Notes: generated by a model from the letters alone, not told the origin. A DNA stretch of 64,000 nt from Cellulomonas sp. PhB143 (GCF_003752595.1 NZ_RKIJ01000009.1:496001-560000), one strand, 5' to 3'. Shown: positions 43,544 through 52,521, counted from the first letter of the stretch. Numbers and translations: made by a program.

Positions 43544-43550
43544 TCGCCCC

Positions 43551-43964
43551 ATGACCGCGCACCCGCCCGCCCCGCTGCCCGACGACGTCCCCGCACCCCC
43601 CGGCGCGCGGTCGCTGGTGATCAAGGCGACCTCCGGGCTGGAGCGGCCGGAGGCGGTCAACCAGGCCTTCACGGTGGCGGCCGCGGCCGTCGCGGCGGGC
43701 GCGCCGGTCAGCCTGTGGCTCACGGGCGAGTCGGCGTGGTTCGGCCTGCCGGGCCGCGCGGCGGAGCTCGAGCTCGAGCACGCGGCGCCGCTGGGTGACC
43801 TGCTGGAGGCGGTGCTCGCCGCCGGGACCGTGACCGTGTGCACGCAGTGCGCGGCGCGCCGCGACATCACCGAGCCCGACCTGCTGCCGGGCGTGCGCAT
43901 CGCCGGCGCGTCCGTCTTCGTGGAGGAGGCGCTGCGCCCGGGGGCGCAGGCCCTCGTGTACTAG
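43551..43964 (+). CDS. DsrE/DsrF-like family protein
   Basis: The 137-residue protein has SLVIKATSGLERPEAVNQAFTVAAAAVAAGAPVSLWLTGESAWFGLPG and TVTVCTQCAARRDITEPDLLPGVRIAGASVFVEE, the DsrE-like fold seen in sulfur-relay and small-molecule-binding proteins. A CTQC pair is present where DsrE proteins carry their reactive Cys. Role unknown; the nitrobindin-like neighbour suggests a redox or NO link. Its stop shares CTAG with the stop of the convergent membrane-protein gene. Confidence 0.86.
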   Translation: MTAHPPAPLPDDVPAPPGARSLVIKATSGLERPEAVNQAFTVAAAAVAAGAPVSLWLTGESAWFGLPGRAAELELEHAAPLGDLLEAVLAAGTVTVCTQCAARRDITEPDLLPGVRIAGASVFVEEALRPGAQALVY

Positions 43965-44701
43965 GCCGCGCCGAGCACCCGCCCGACGACGTAGACGAGC
44001 GACCCGCCGAGGGACACCGGCAGCACGATCGCGGCGAGGGCAGCCGTGCGGCTCGTGCTCGCCACCTCGAGCCGGCCGAAGAGGGCGTGCGACGCCGCGA
44101 CGAGGAGCCCGGCGACGAGGCCGGTCCCCAGCCCGCGCACGAGACCGACCTCCGCGAGCAGGGCGCCCGTGACCCCGGACGCGACCACGCCGACCAGGAC
44201 GGTGAGCCCCTCGCCCCACCACGCGTGGAAGTCCACGGCCGAGAACGCGGCGGCCACGGCGAGGCCCGCGGCGCACGCGACGACGACGCCGACCCCCGCC
44301 TCGCCCGGGCCGGTCGCGAGCCAGCCCGCGCTCGCCACCGCGACGACGGCGCCCGCCACGCTGCCGGTCACCGAGTCCACGAGCCGCACCCGCCCGTCGC
44401 GACGCGCCATCTCCGCGGCGAACGCGACGACGACCGCGAACGCCAGCACCAGGGGCAGGTTGGCCAGCGCCTGGTCGCCGTCGGTGAGGTGGACCGTGCC
44501 GACGGCCGCGACGCCCGCGAGGGCGATGACGACCCGCGTCACGAGCGGTGCGGGCAGGTCGAGGAGCGAGGGCCACCCGGCGGCCAGGAGTCCGGCCAGG
44601 GCGAGCAGCACGAGACCGAGCGGAACCTCGCCGAGGAAGGCGGCGGCCGCGAGCGCGGCGGCGGCGACGGCCGTCGCGACGGCGCGCGTGGACGCGGTCA
44701 C
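43961..44701 (-). CDS. Uncharacterised polytopic membrane protein
   Basis: The 246 residues are almost entirely hydrophobic, with about seven or eight Ala/Val/Leu-rich helices and a single larger polar loop ([15 protein letters not shown]). No family signature is recognised. The GTG start follows AGGAG. It is divergent from the GlnR-like regulator gene; the 271-bp gap between them has two inverted repeats. The stop codon shares CTAG with the dsrE stop. Confidence 0.78.
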   Translation of the reverse strand: MTASTRAVATAVAAAALAAAAFLGEVPLGLVLLALAGLLAAGWPSLLDLPAPLVTRVVIALAGVAAVGTVHLTDGDQALANLPLVLAFAVVVAFAAEMARRDGRVRLVDSVTGSVAGAVVAVASAGWLATGPGEAGVGVVVACAAGLAVAAAFSAVDFHAWWGEGLTVLVGVVASGVTGALLAEVGLVRGLGTGLVAGLLVAASHALFGRLEVASTSRTAALAAIVLPVSLGGSLVYVVGRVLGAA

Positions 44702-44757
44702 GACCGTGCTCCTGCGGCGGGGCGGCGTCGTTCACGGTCGGGGCTCGGCACGGGGGA

Positions 44758-44770
44758 AGTCTGTCAGACT
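44758..44770. promoter_or_regulatory. 13-bp palindrome near the start of the membrane-protein gene
   Basis: AGTCTG-T-CAGACT is a perfect palindrome 57 bp before the GTG of the minus-strand membrane-protein gene, and CAGACT resembles a -10 box. It is a possible operator; the regulator is unknown. Confidence 0.4.
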
Positions 44771-44901
44771 CGCCCCGGCGCGCCGAACGGTGCCGATCCT
44801 GGCAGGGCGGCGCGTCGTGCCGACGTGCGTGCCGAGACGCGCGCACGGCGTCGTCGCACCACGCGATACCGTTACCCACCATCACGAAGCGTCACCAGAA
44901 C

Positions 44902-44918
44902 CGTCACCGGGTGTGACG
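44902..44918. promoter_or_regulatory. Inverted repeat upstream of the GlnR-like gene
   Basis: CGTCAC-cgggt-GTGACG is a perfect 6-5-6 repeat, with an extra CGTCAC half-site just upstream (44890-44895 region). It lies 55-71 bp before the regulator start, downstream of a possible -10 (TACCGT). It could be an autoregulatory site. Confidence 0.45.
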
Positions 44919-44972
44919 AACCGTCGCCCCCGCGCGGCGTCCACCGAGACGTGGTCCGAAGGAGGTACTCCG

Positions 44973-45716
44973 GTGGCCGATCTGCTGATCCTGACCCCGT
45001 CGACCGGCGGGTCGTCCGAGGTGCTGCCCGCCCTGGGGCTGCTCTCGCACCGGGTCCGGGTGCTGCCCATGGAGCCGTCGGCGCTCGTCGACGCGCCGGA
45101 GTCCGACGTCGTCCTGCTCGACGCCCGGCGCGACCTCGTGGCCGCGCGGACCACGTGCCGCATGCTCGTGGCGACCGGGATCGCGGTGCCGATGGTCCTG
45201 GTGCTCACCGAGGGCGGCCTGACCGTCGTCACCGCCGAGTGGGGCGCGGACGAGCTGCTGCTCGAGTCGGCAGGCCCCGCGGAGGTGGAGGCGCGGCTGC
45301 GCCTGGTGCTGGAGCGCAGCGCCTCCGGCCCGGACAACGGCGACCCGCAGGAGATCTCCGCCGGCGAGCTGGCGATCGACGTCAGCGGCTACACGGCCCG
45401 GCTCAAGGGCCGGCCCATCGATCTGACGTACAAGGAGTTCGAGCTCCTCAAGTACATCGTCCAGCACCCGGGCCGCGTGTTCACCCGCGCCCAGCTGCTG
45501 CAGGAGGTCTGGGGCTACGACTACTACGGGGGCACCCGGACCGTGGACGTGCACGTGCGGCGCCTGCGCGCGAAGCTCGGCCCCGAGCACGAGCAGCTCA
45601 TCGGCACGGTCCGCAACGTCGGCTACCGGTTCGACCCCCCGAAGGAACGGCGCCCCGCGCCCGAGCCCGGCACGGAGGGCTCCACGGACACGCAGACCGC
45701 CGGGAACCGCGCGTGA
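44973..45716 (+). CDS. OmpR-family winged-helix regulator, GlnR-like orphan
   Basis: The 247-residue regulator has an N-terminal receiver-like domain ([43 protein letters not shown] with the usual Asp position kept) and a C-terminal winged helix ([70 protein letters not shown]). This matches the mycobacterial Rv0818/GlnR group, orphan regulators without a cognate kinase; nitrogen control is known for some. A perfect AAGGAGG lies upstream of the GTG. The stop overlaps the start of the next gene (GTGA). Confidence 0.9.
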   Translation: MADLLILTPSTGGSSEVLPALGLLSHRVRVLPMEPSALVDAPESDVVLLDARRDLVAARTTCRMLVATGIAVPMVLVLTEGGLTVVTAEWGADELLLESAGPAEVEARLRLVLERSASGPDNGDPQEISAGELAIDVSGYTARLKGRPIDLTYKEFELLKYIVQHPGRVFTRAQLLQEVWGYDYYGGTRTVDVHVRRLRAKLGPEHEQLIGTVRNVGYRFDPPKERRPAPEPGTEGSTDTQTAGNRA

Positions 45717-46636
45717 CGTCCGACTACACGACCGCCCTGCAGGAGGGCCCCTGGCGGCACGAGTTCGTGCCCGCGAACGGGTGCCGGTTCCACGTCGCCG
45801 TCGCCGAGCCCGCGGGCGGCGCGGCGCGCGGGACGCCGCTGGTGGTCCTCGTGCACACGTTCCCCCAGTTCTGGTGGGCGTGGCGCGCCCAGCTCGCCGC
45901 GCTCGCCGACGCCGGCTACCGCGTCGCCGCGATCGACCTGCGCGGCACCGGCGGCTCCGACAAGCCGCCGCTGGGCTACGACATCCCGACGCGCACGCGC
46001 GACGTCGCCGGCGTCGTCCGCTCGCTCGGCGCGGACCGGGCCTACGTCGTCGGGCACGGGACCGGGGCCGCGATCGCCTGGGCGACGGCCGCGCTGCAGC
46101 GCGACGTCGTCGCCGGGGTCGTCGCGCTCTCGGCGCCGCACCCCGCGCGGCGTGAGCTCCCGGTGCGCCGGGCGCTCACCCCCGCCGCCCGCCGGCACGT
46201 CGCGTTCGCGCAGCTGCCGACCCTCCCCGAGCGGGCCCTGACGACCGGGAACCTCGTCGCGGAGCTGCTCACCGAGGGGTCCGTGGCGCCCGTCGCGCCG
46301 GAGGTCGTGGACACCTACCGCACCGTGCTCCAGATCCCGTTCGCCGCGCACAGCGCGATGGAGGCGCTGCGCTGGAGCGTGCGCTCGCGGGCGCGGCCGT
46401 CGGGCGCCCGGTACCTCGCCGCGGTCCGCCGGCCGCTCGACGTGCCCGCGCTGCAGATCCACGGGACCGAGGACCCGTGGGTGCGCCCGGCCGGCATCGG
46501 GGCCGACGGCGCGGCCCTCGCCCGTTCCTTCCGGCTGCAGCTGGTGCCCGGCGCCGGCCACTTCCTGCCCGAGGAGGCGCCCGAGCGCGTCTCCGCGCTC
46601 CTGGTCGACTGGCTCAGCGCGGCCCGGAGGTCTTGA
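45713..46636 (+). CDS. Alpha/beta hydrolase (EphE-like), nucleophile uncertain
   Basis: The 307-residue protein has epoxide-hydrolase-type [43 protein letters not shown] and a C-terminal [13 protein letters not shown] His region. The nucleophile elbow reads [12 protein letters not shown], where the usual Asp (epoxide hydrolases, GHDWG) or Ser position is Gly, so catalysis is doubtful or uses another residue. This matches the position of ephE (Rv3670) beside nth and crp in mycobacteria. It is translationally coupled to the GlnR-like gene. The 3' end overlaps the convergent nth by 23 bp. Confidence 0.83.
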   Translation: MTSDYTTALQEGPWRHEFVPANGCRFHVAVAEPAGGAARGTPLVVLVHTFPQFWWAWRAQLAALADAGYRVAAIDLRGTGGSDKPPLGYDIPTRTRDVAGVVRSLGADRAYVVGHGTGAAIAWATAALQRDVVAGVVALSAPHPARRELPVRRALTPAARRHVAFAQLPTLPERALTTGNLVAELLTEGSVAPVAPEVVDTYRTVLQIPFAAHSAMEALRWSVRSRARPSGARYLAAVRRPLDVPALQIHGTEDPWVRPAGIGADGAALARSFRLQLVPGAGHFLPEEAPERVSALLVDWLSAARRS

Positions 46637-47327
46637 CCAGCTTCTCGGCGCGGACCGGGTCCTGCTCGCCGATCCCCGCCGAGTCGCAGAGCCCCGCGAC
46701 GGGGCACGCCCCGCACGCGGGCCGCCGCGAGTGGCAGATGCGCCGGCCGTGGAAGATCAGCCGGTGCGAGAGCGGCGTCCACTCCTTCTTCTCGATCAGC
46801 GCGCCGACCGCGTGCTCGACCTTGACCGGGTCCTCCTCCGCGGTCCAGCCGAGCCGCCGCACGACGCGCCCGAAGTGCGTGTCGACCGTCAGCCCCGGCA
46901 GCCCGAACGCGTCGCCGAGCACCACGTTGGCCGTCTTGCGCCCCACTCCCGGCAGGGCCACGAGCTCCGGCATGCTCGCCGGCACCTCGCCGTCGTCGCG
47001 CTCGACGAGCGCCTGCGCCAACCCGGTGACCGAGCGCGCCTTGGCGCGGAAGAAGCCGGTCGGGCGCAGGATCTCCTCCAGCTCCGCGCGGTCGGCGCCG
47101 GCGAGCGCGGCCGCGTCGGGGTAGCGGGCGAAGAGGGCGGGCGTGGTCGCGTTCACGCGCACGTCCGTCGTCTGCGCGGACAGGACCGTGGCGACCAGCA
47201 GCTCGAGCGGCGTGCGGAAGTCGAGCTCGCACCGGGCGTCCGGGTGGGCGAGCGCCAGCTCCCGGTTCGTCCGGCGGGCGCGGCGCACCAGGGCGAGCGG
47301 GGGCCGTTCCGGAGGCGGCGACGTCAT
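46614..47327 (-). CDS. nth: Endonuclease III (DNA glycosylase/AP lyase)
   Basis: Nth excises oxidised pyrimidines and cleaves AP sites. The 237-residue protein has the helix-hairpin-helix [24 protein letters not shown] with the catalytic Lys (GRKTA), the Asp in TVDTHFGRV and the C-terminal 4Fe-4S ligands in [17 protein letters not shown] (Cx6Cx2Cx5C). Leaderless start: TACGCT, six bases, ATG on the minus strand. Divergent from crp, as in mycobacteria. Confidence 0.95.
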   Translation of the reverse strand: MTSPPPERPPLALVRRARRTNRELALAHPDARCELDFRTPLELLVATVLSAQTTDVRVNATTPALFARYPDAAALAGADRAELEEILRPTGFFRAKARSVTGLAQALVERDDGEVPASMPELVALPGVGRKTANVVLGDAFGLPGLTVDTHFGRVVRRLGWTAEEDPVKVEHAVGALIEKKEWTPLSHRLIFHGRRICHSRRPACGACPVAGLCDSAGIGEQDPVRAEKLVKTSGPR

Positions 47328-47333
47328 CGGCCC

Positions 47334-47339
47334 AGCGTA
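47334..47339 (-). promoter_or_regulatory. -10 box of a leaderless promoter (nth)
   Basis: TACGCT, six bases (gggccg), then the ATG at 47327 on the minus strand; the same hexamer precedes the PBP and DUF4232 lipoprotein starts. Confidence 0.65.
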
Positions 47340-47505
47340 ACGACGACGGCCCGCTCGCGGACGGGCGGCGGCCCGACGGAACGGAGCCCGAAGTTGCGGC
47401 CATGGTGCAGACTGGACCCTGGATTCCGCACGGGGTCCCCGGTCTTCGCGCGCCCCGGACGGCGGCGCCGCGTCGACGGTCGGACGACGACGAAGGACAG
47501 CTCGC

Positions 47506-48183
47506 GTGGACGACGACGTAGTGCTCTCGGCTCCGCTCTTCGCGACGATGGAGCGCGAGGAGACCAAGCGCCTCTTCGACTCGATGTCGCGGATCGAACT
47601 GGCGCGCGGAGAGGTGCTCTTCCGCGAGGGGGAGCCCGGCGACCGGCTCTACGTGATCGCCCAGGGCAAGATCAAGCTCGGCCGTCGCTCCAACGACGGG
47701 CGGGAGAACCTGCTCTCGATCCTCGGTCCGAGCGAGATGTTCGGCGAGCTGTCCCTGTTCGACCCGGGCCCCCGCACCGCCACGGCGAGCGCGGTCTCCG
47801 AGGCGCTCGTCTACGAGCTCGGCCACGCCCAGCTCGTGTCGTGGATCGAGATCCACCCCGGCGTCGCGACCCACCTGCTGCACGCGCTGGCCCGCCGGCT
47901 CCGCCGTACGAACGAGACGCTCGCCGACCTCGTGTTCTCCGACGTCCCCGGCCGCGTGGCCAAGGCCCTGCTCGACCTCTCGAACCGCTTCGGCGAGTCG
48001 ACCGACGAGGGGCTGCGCGTCGCGCACGACCTCACGCAGGAGGAGCTCGCCCAGCTCGTGGGCGCGTCCCGCGAGACGGTCAACAAGGCGCTCGCCGACT
48101 TCGCCGCGCGCGGCTGGGTCCGGCGCGAGGGCCGCGCGATCGTGCTGCTCGACCTGGACCGCCTGGAGCGCCGCGCCCGCTGA
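47506..48183 (+). CDS. crp: Crp/Fnr-family global regulator
   Basis: The 225-residue cAMP receptor-type regulator has a cyclic-nucleotide domain ([60 protein letters not shown], with the phosphate-binding [15 protein letters not shown]) and a C-terminal helix-turn-helix ([30 protein letters not shown]). GTG follows GGACAG. The adjacency nth-crp-RidA-DUF4177-PBP matches the actinobacterial Crp (Rv3676) locus. It ends before a long palindrome. Confidence 0.94.
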   Translation: MDDDVVLSAPLFATMEREETKRLFDSMSRIELARGEVLFREGEPGDRLYVIAQGKIKLGRRSNDGRENLLSILGPSEMFGELSLFDPGPRTATASAVSEALVYELGHAQLVSWIEIHPGVATHLLHALARRLRRTNETLADLVFSDVPGRVAKALLDLSNRFGESTDEGLRVAHDLTQEELAQLVGASRETVNKALADFAARGWVRREGRAIVLLDLDRLERRAR

Positions 48184-48208
48184 CGCGCTTGCCCCGCTGA
48201 CGTGCTCT

Positions 48209-48270
48209 GCCGAGAAGCCACTCTCCGCCCCTGAGATCAACGATCTCGGGGCGGAAAGTGGCTTCTCGGC
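48209..48270. repeat. Long palindrome 4, 29-bp stem, probable bidirectional terminator
   Basis: The arms close a three-base loop (aac) with one bulge and one mismatch. Outer ends GCCGAG/CTCGGC; the inner core CCGCCCCTGAGATC / GATCTCGGGGCGG is identical to that of palindrome 1, including the bulged T, while the outer arms differ. It lies between the convergent crp and RidA genes. Confidence 0.85.
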
Positions 48271-48287
48271 GCTGGGGGCGGGTGCCC

Positions 48288-48788
48288 TCAGTCGGTCAGC
48301 TCGACGACGATCTCGACCTCGACGGGCGCGTCCATCGGCAGCGCCGCGACGCCGACCGCCGAGCGGGCATGCACGCCCGCGGCCCCGAAGATCTCGCCGA
48401 GCACGGTGCTCGCGCCGTTGACCACGGCCGGGTGCCCGGTGAACGACGGGTCGCTGGCGACGAAGCCCACGACCTTGACCACCCGCGCGACCCGGTCGAG
48501 GCTGCCGACGACGTCCTGCACGGCGGCCAGCGCGTTGAGCGCGCACGTGCGCGCCTGACGCGCCGCCTCCTCCGGCTCGACGAGCCCCTCCCCGGCCCCG
48601 ACCTTGCCCGTCACCGGCAGCGCCCCGTCGACGAACGGCAGCTGGCCCGAGGTGTAGACGTAGCGGCCGCTGACGACGGCCGGGACGTAGGCGGCCAGCG
48701 GCGCAGCGACCTGCGGCAGCTCGATGCCCAGCTCCGCGAGCCGCTCGGCGACGGCGCCTGACCTGCCCGACCTGCCCGGTGCGGCCAC
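48288..48788 (-). CDS. RidA-family reactive imine/enamine deaminase
   Basis: RidA proteins hydrolyse reactive enamines formed by PLP enzymes. The 166-residue protein has AAPLAAYVPAVVSGRYVYTSGQLPFVDGALPVTG at the N-terminus and a C-terminal AVGVAALPMDAPVEVEIVVELTD; the Arg of RSAVGVAALP is the substrate-carboxylate anchor. The GTG start overlaps the stop of the DUF4177 gene by one base (TAGTG). The same pair lies next to crp in mycobacteria (Rv3678c). Confidence 0.92.
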   Translation of the reverse strand: MAAPGRSGRSGAVAERLAELGIELPQVAAPLAAYVPAVVSGRYVYTSGQLPFVDGALPVTGKVGAGEGLVEPEEAARQARTCALNALAAVQDVVGSLDRVARVVKVVGFVASDPSFTGHPAVVNGASTVLGEIFGAAGVHARSAVGVAALPMDAPVEVEIVVELTD

Positions 48789-48952
48789 TACGCGTCCCCG
48801 GACGGGCGCTTGAGGTAGGCCACGAGCCCGGCGCCGTCCGGCCCGGGGACGACCTGGACGAGCTCCCAGCCGTCGGAGCCCCACTGGTCGAGCACCGCCT
48901 TGGTGTTGTGGATGATCAGGGGGATGGTCGCGTACTCCCAGGTGGTTGCCAT
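48788..48952 (-). CDS. DUF4177 small protein
   Basis: The 54-residue protein starts MATTWEYATIPLIIHNTKAVLDQ, then has WGSDGWELVQVVPGPDGAGLVAYLKRP, the compact DUF4177 fold (dsGWELVqv). Function unknown, though it is conserved beside RidA and crp in actinobacteria. Leaderless start: TAGGCT, six bases, ATG. The stop overlaps the RidA start by one base. Confidence 0.87.
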   Translation of the reverse strand: MATTWEYATIPLIIHNTKAVLDQWGSDGWELVQVVPGPDGAGLVAYLKRPSGDA

Positions 48953-48958
48953 GGGGTG

Positions 48959-48964
48959 AGCCTA
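48959..48964 (-). promoter_or_regulatory. -10 box of a leaderless promoter (DUF4177-RidA)
   Basis: TAGGCT, six bases (cacccc), then the ATG at 48952 on the minus strand. Confidence 0.62.
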
Positions 48965-49052
48965 GCCAGGGGCGCACCCGGTCCGCAGGACTCACACATC
49001 ATGTCCACACCGGAACGCGTCACAGTCCCCGTATCCTCCGTGGACCCTCCCG

Positions 49053-49058
49053 TACGCT
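49053..49058 (+). promoter_or_regulatory. -10 box of a leaderless promoter (class A PBP)
   Basis: TACGCT, seven bases (ggtcggc), then the ATG at 49066. Confidence 0.65.
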
Positions 49059-49065
49059 GGTCGGC

Positions 49066-51372
49066 ATGTCTTCTCCTGCCCGGGCCGACGGCCGTCACGT
49101 CAACGTCTTCCAGCTCGTCGCGCTCCTCCTCGCGCTCGTCCTGGTCGCCGGCGTCGGCGGTCTGCTCGTCGGCGGGATGTTCCTCCCGTTCGCCGCCGCG
49201 ACCAAGACCGCCACGGACTCGGCGGTGCAGATCTTCGACGACCTGCCCGACGACCTCGAGCCGGGCCCGCTCTCCGAGCAGAGCCGGATCTACGCGAACG
49301 ACGGCAAGACCGTCATCGCCCGCTACTGGACCGAGAACCGCATCGTCGTCCCCGGCGACCAGGTCTCCCAGTACATGAAGGACGCGGTCGTCGCCACGGA
49401 GGACAAGCGCTTCTGGGAGCACGGCGGCGTCGACATCGAGGGCACCGCGCGCGCGGCGGTCAACAACGCGTTCCACACCGACACGCAGGGCGCGTCGACG
49501 CTGACGCAGCAGTACGTGAAGAACGTGCTCATCGAGAAGGCGACACGCGACGGCGACGAGCTCGCCGCGCTCAACGCCCGCGAGGACACCATCGAGCGCA
49601 AGATGCGCGAGGCGAAGCTCGCGATCGCGCTCGAGAAGAAGATGTCGAAGACGCAGATCCTCGAGTCGTACCTGAACATCTCGCAGTTCGGCGTCGGCGT
49701 CTACGGTGTCGAGACCGCCGCCCGCTACTACTTCGGCAAGAACGCCGAAGACCTGTCGCCGGTGGAGGCCGCCACGATCGCCGGCGTCACCAAGGCGCCG
49801 AGCGCCTACGACCCGACGAAGAACCCGGACGAGGCGAAGTCCCGCCGCGACACCGTGCTGAACCTGATGTACCAGCAGAACTACATCACCAAGGACCAGT
49901 ACGACGACGCACGCTCGAAGACGATCAAGGAGACGCTCGACGTCCACCCGGTCGGCGCCGGCTGCTCCGCCTCGCAGCAGTACGCGTTCTTCTGCCAGTA
50001 CGTCACCGACGAGATCACGAACGACCCGGCGTTCGGGAAGACCGCCGAGGAGCGCAAGGACCTGCTCTACCGCGGCGGCCTCGACATCGTCACCACCGTC
50101 GACCCGAAGATGCAGAAGTCGGCGTTCGAGCAGGTCACAAAGGCCGTCCCGGCGGACGACTCCAGCGGCCTCGAGGACGCGCTCGTGAGCATCGAGCCCG
50201 GCTCGGGCAAGATCCTCGCGATGACCCAGAACCGCGAGTACGACCCGAGTGACGACCCGGCGAAGGGCACCACCTCGCTGAACTACAGCGCGGGCTACGG
50301 CCAGGGCGGGTCCCGCGGGTTCCAGGTCGGCTCCGCGTTCAAGCCGTTCGTGCTCGCGGAGTGGCTGCGCAGCGGGCGCACCCTCAACGACGTCGTCAAC
50401 GCCAACCACGCGTCGTACCCGATGTCCTCGTTCACGACCTCCTGCAAGCGGCTCACCGGCAGCCCCTGGGCGCCCCGCAACTCCGAGTCCACCGAGACCG
50501 GGAACATGAGCGTGCTGCGGGCCACGTACGACTCGGTGAACACCGCGTACGCGCGGATGGGCAACCAGCTCGACCTCTGCGGCATCCGCGACACCGCCTG
50601 GGACATGGGCTACCGACCCTCGAACGTGGCCGACCCGACCGAGGACGACATCGAGGTCTTCGCCCCGATGATCATCGGCACCGGCCTGTCGTCGCCGCTG
50701 AGCATGGCCTCGGCCTACGCGACGATCGCCGACGAGGGCACCTACTGCGAGCCGATGGCGATCACCAAGATCACCGGGTCCGACGGCAAGGCGCTCGAGG
50801 TGCCGAAGAAGTCCTGCAAGGACAACGCGCTCGACCCGCGCATCGCGAACACCATGATCTACGCGATGAAGGACGTGCTGACGCAGGGCACCGGCGCGGG
50901 GCTCGAGCTCGCCGACGGCCGGCCCGCGGCCGGCAAGACGGGGACCGCGCAGCTCGGTAGCCAGACGTGGTTCGCCGGCTTCACGCCGTACGTCTCGACC
51001 GCCGTGTGGGTGGGGAACGCGGAGTCGAACGACGACCACAGCGACCTCACCGTCAACGGCACGAAGTACGAGCCGTTCCTCTACGGGAACTCGGTCGCCG
51101 GTCCCATCTGGCAGTCGTACATGAACACCGCGACCTCGGGGATGCCGAAGACCGACTTCCCGGGCCCGGACGCCTCCATGGTCGGCCGCGCCCCGGCGCC
51201 GCCCGCGCCGAAGACGGAGGCGAAGTCCGACGACTCCAAGGCGGACGACTCCAAGGCCGACGACGCCAAGGCGGACGACAAGAAGGCCGACTCGAAGGCC
51301 GACGACAAGAAGGCCGCCGAGAAGAAGGCGGACGACGCGAAGAAGGACGACAAGAAGTCCGACAAGAAGTGA
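49066..51372 (+). CDS. ponA: Class A penicillin-binding protein (transglycosylase/transpeptidase)
   Basis: This is a bifunctional peptidoglycan synthase. The 768 residues have a short N-tail, one membrane helix (about 16-40), the GT51 domain with catalytic Glu in ATEDKRFWEHGG (Glu112) and GASTLTQQYVKN, and the transpeptidase domain with SxxK (GSAFKPF), SxN (YDSVNTAYA) and KTGT (AGKTGTAQ). The last about 60 residues are a Lys/Asp/Ala low-complexity tail (KADDSKADD repeats) that may bind the envelope. Leaderless start. Corresponds to ponA2 (Rv3682), upstream of a metallophosphoesterase as in mycobacteria. Confidence 0.95.
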   Translation: MSSPARADGRHVNVFQLVALLLALVLVAGVGGLLVGGMFLPFAAATKTATDSAVQIFDDLPDDLEPGPLSEQSRIYANDGKTVIARYWTENRIVVPGDQVSQYMKDAVVATEDKRFWEHGGVDIEGTARAAVNNAFHTDTQGASTLTQQYVKNVLIEKATRDGDELAALNAREDTIERKMREAKLAIALEKKMSKTQILESYLNISQFGVGVYGVETAARYYFGKNAEDLSPVEAATIAGVTKAPSAYDPTKNPDEAKSRRDTVLNLMYQQNYITKDQYDDARSKTIKETLDVHPVGAGCSASQQYAFFCQYVTDEITNDPAFGKTAEERKDLLYRGGLDIVTTVDPKMQKSAFEQVTKAVPADDSSGLEDALVSIEPGSGKILAMTQNREYDPSDDPAKGTTSLNYSAGYGQGGSRGFQVGSAFKPFVLAEWLRSGRTLNDVVNANHASYPMSSFTTSCKRLTGSPWAPRNSESTETGNMSVLRATYDSVNTAYARMGNQLDLCGIRDTAWDMGYRPSNVADPTEDDIEVFAPMIIGTGLSSPLSMASAYATIADEGTYCEPMAITKITGSDGKALEVPKKSCKDNALDPRIANTMIYAMKDVLTQGTGAGLELADGRPAAGKTGTAQLGSQTWFAGFTPYVSTAVWVGNAESNDDHSDLTVNGTKYEPFLYGNSVAGPIWQSYMNTATSGMPKTDFPGPDASMVGRAPAPPAPKTEAKSDDSKADDSKADDAKADDKKADSKADDKKAAEKKADDAKKDDKKSDKK

Positions 51373-52328
51373 GCGCCGCCGCACGCCGGGCGGCGCGCGC
51401 GCTGGCGGGAGCCGCCGCCCTGGGGGCGGCGGGCGTCGCCTACGCGCACGTCGAGACGAAGCTCTTCACGGTGCGCGAGCGGACCGTTCCGGTCCTGCCT
51501 GCCGGCGCGCGGGACCTGAAGGTCCTGCACCTCTCCGACCTGCACCTCACGCCCGGCCAGCACCGCAAGATCGCGTGGGTGCGCTCGCTCGCCGGGCTCG
51601 AGCCCGACCTCGTGGTCGACACCGGGGACAACCTCGCGCACGTGGACGCGCTGCGGCCGCTGCTGCACGCGCTGGAGCCGCTGCTCGCCGCGGCGCCGGG
51701 CGCCTTCGTCATGGGGTCGAACGACTACTACGCCCCGACGCCCCGGAACCCGGCGCGCTACCTGCTGCCCGACTCCCGTCCGCCGCGGACGGACCGGCCG
51801 GCGGACCTGCCGGCCGACGAGCTGGCCCGCGCGCTCGTCTCCGCGGGCTGGCGCGACCTGACCAACCGGCGGGACGTCGTCGTCGCGGACGGCCGGCGCA
51901 TCGAGCTCGTGGGCGTCGACGACCCCCACCTGGACCGCGACGAGATGCCCGCGCCCGGGGGGCTGCCCGAGCGGCCCGGCTCCCCCGCGGCGTCCGACGA
52001 CGACCTGCGGCTCGGCGTGACGCACGCGCCGTACCGCCGGGTGCTGGACGCGATGCACGACGACGGGAACGACCTGATCCTCGCGGGCCACACGCACGGC
52101 GGCCAGCTCTGCGTCCCGTTCTACGGCGCGCTGGTGACCAACTGCGACGTCGACCGGCGTCGGGCCAAGGGTCTGCACGGCTGGCCGGGCGCGCGCCCCG
52201 ACGAGCCCGGCGGGCGCGGCTCCACGTGGCTGAACGTGTGCGCCGGCGCGGGCACCTCGCCCTACGTGCCGCTGCGGTTCGCATGCCGTCCGGAGGCCAC
52301 CCTCCTGACCCTCACGGCCCGCGGCTGA
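51369..52328 (+). CDS. Metallophosphoesterase (calcineurin-like, membrane-anchored)
   Basis: The 319-residue protein has an N-terminal hydrophobic helix (about 6-25, ARRAARALAGAAALGAAGVAYA), then the metal-ligand motifs LHLSDLHL (DxH), DLVVDTGDNLAH (GDNxxH), GSNDYY (GNHD variant), GVTHAPYR and LAGHTHGGQLCVPF (GHxHGG). It is a YaeI/YkuE-type phosphoesterase. The substrate is unknown; UDP-sugar or lipid phosphate is possible. The GTG start overlaps the PBP stop (GTGA). It matches Rv3683 in position. Confidence 0.9.
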   Translation: MSAAARRAARALAGAAALGAAGVAYAHVETKLFTVRERTVPVLPAGARDLKVLHLSDLHLTPGQHRKIAWVRSLAGLEPDLVVDTGDNLAHVDALRPLLHALEPLLAAAPGAFVMGSNDYYAPTPRNPARYLLPDSRPPRTDRPADLPADELARALVSAGWRDLTNRRDVVVADGRRIELVGVDDPHLDRDEMPAPGGLPERPGSPAASDDDLRLGVTHAPYRRVLDAMHDDGNDLILAGHTHGGQLCVPFYGALVTNCDVDRRRAKGLHGWPGARPDEPGGRGSTWLNVCAGAGTSPYVPLRFACRPEATLLTLTARG

Positions 52329-52358
52329 GCCAGTTTCGTCGTAGGGGGTTCCGTCGGC

Positions 52359-52364
52359 TATATT
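52359..52364 (+). promoter_or_regulatory. -10 box of the tRNA-Pro promoter
   Basis: TATATT is an exceptionally AT-rich -10 in this genome, and TTCGTC (52335-52340) 18 bp upstream is a weak -35. It sits 61 bp before the tRNA. Confidence 0.62.
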
Positions 52365-52424
52365 GGGCAGGCTTCCTCAGCGGGACGCACCGCTCCGGCG
52401 GCAGCGCCGCGGAGGTAGACCACT

Positions 52425-52499
<75 letters not shown>

Positions 52500-52521
52500 A
52501 GCGGGTCCTCCGAGGACCAGG

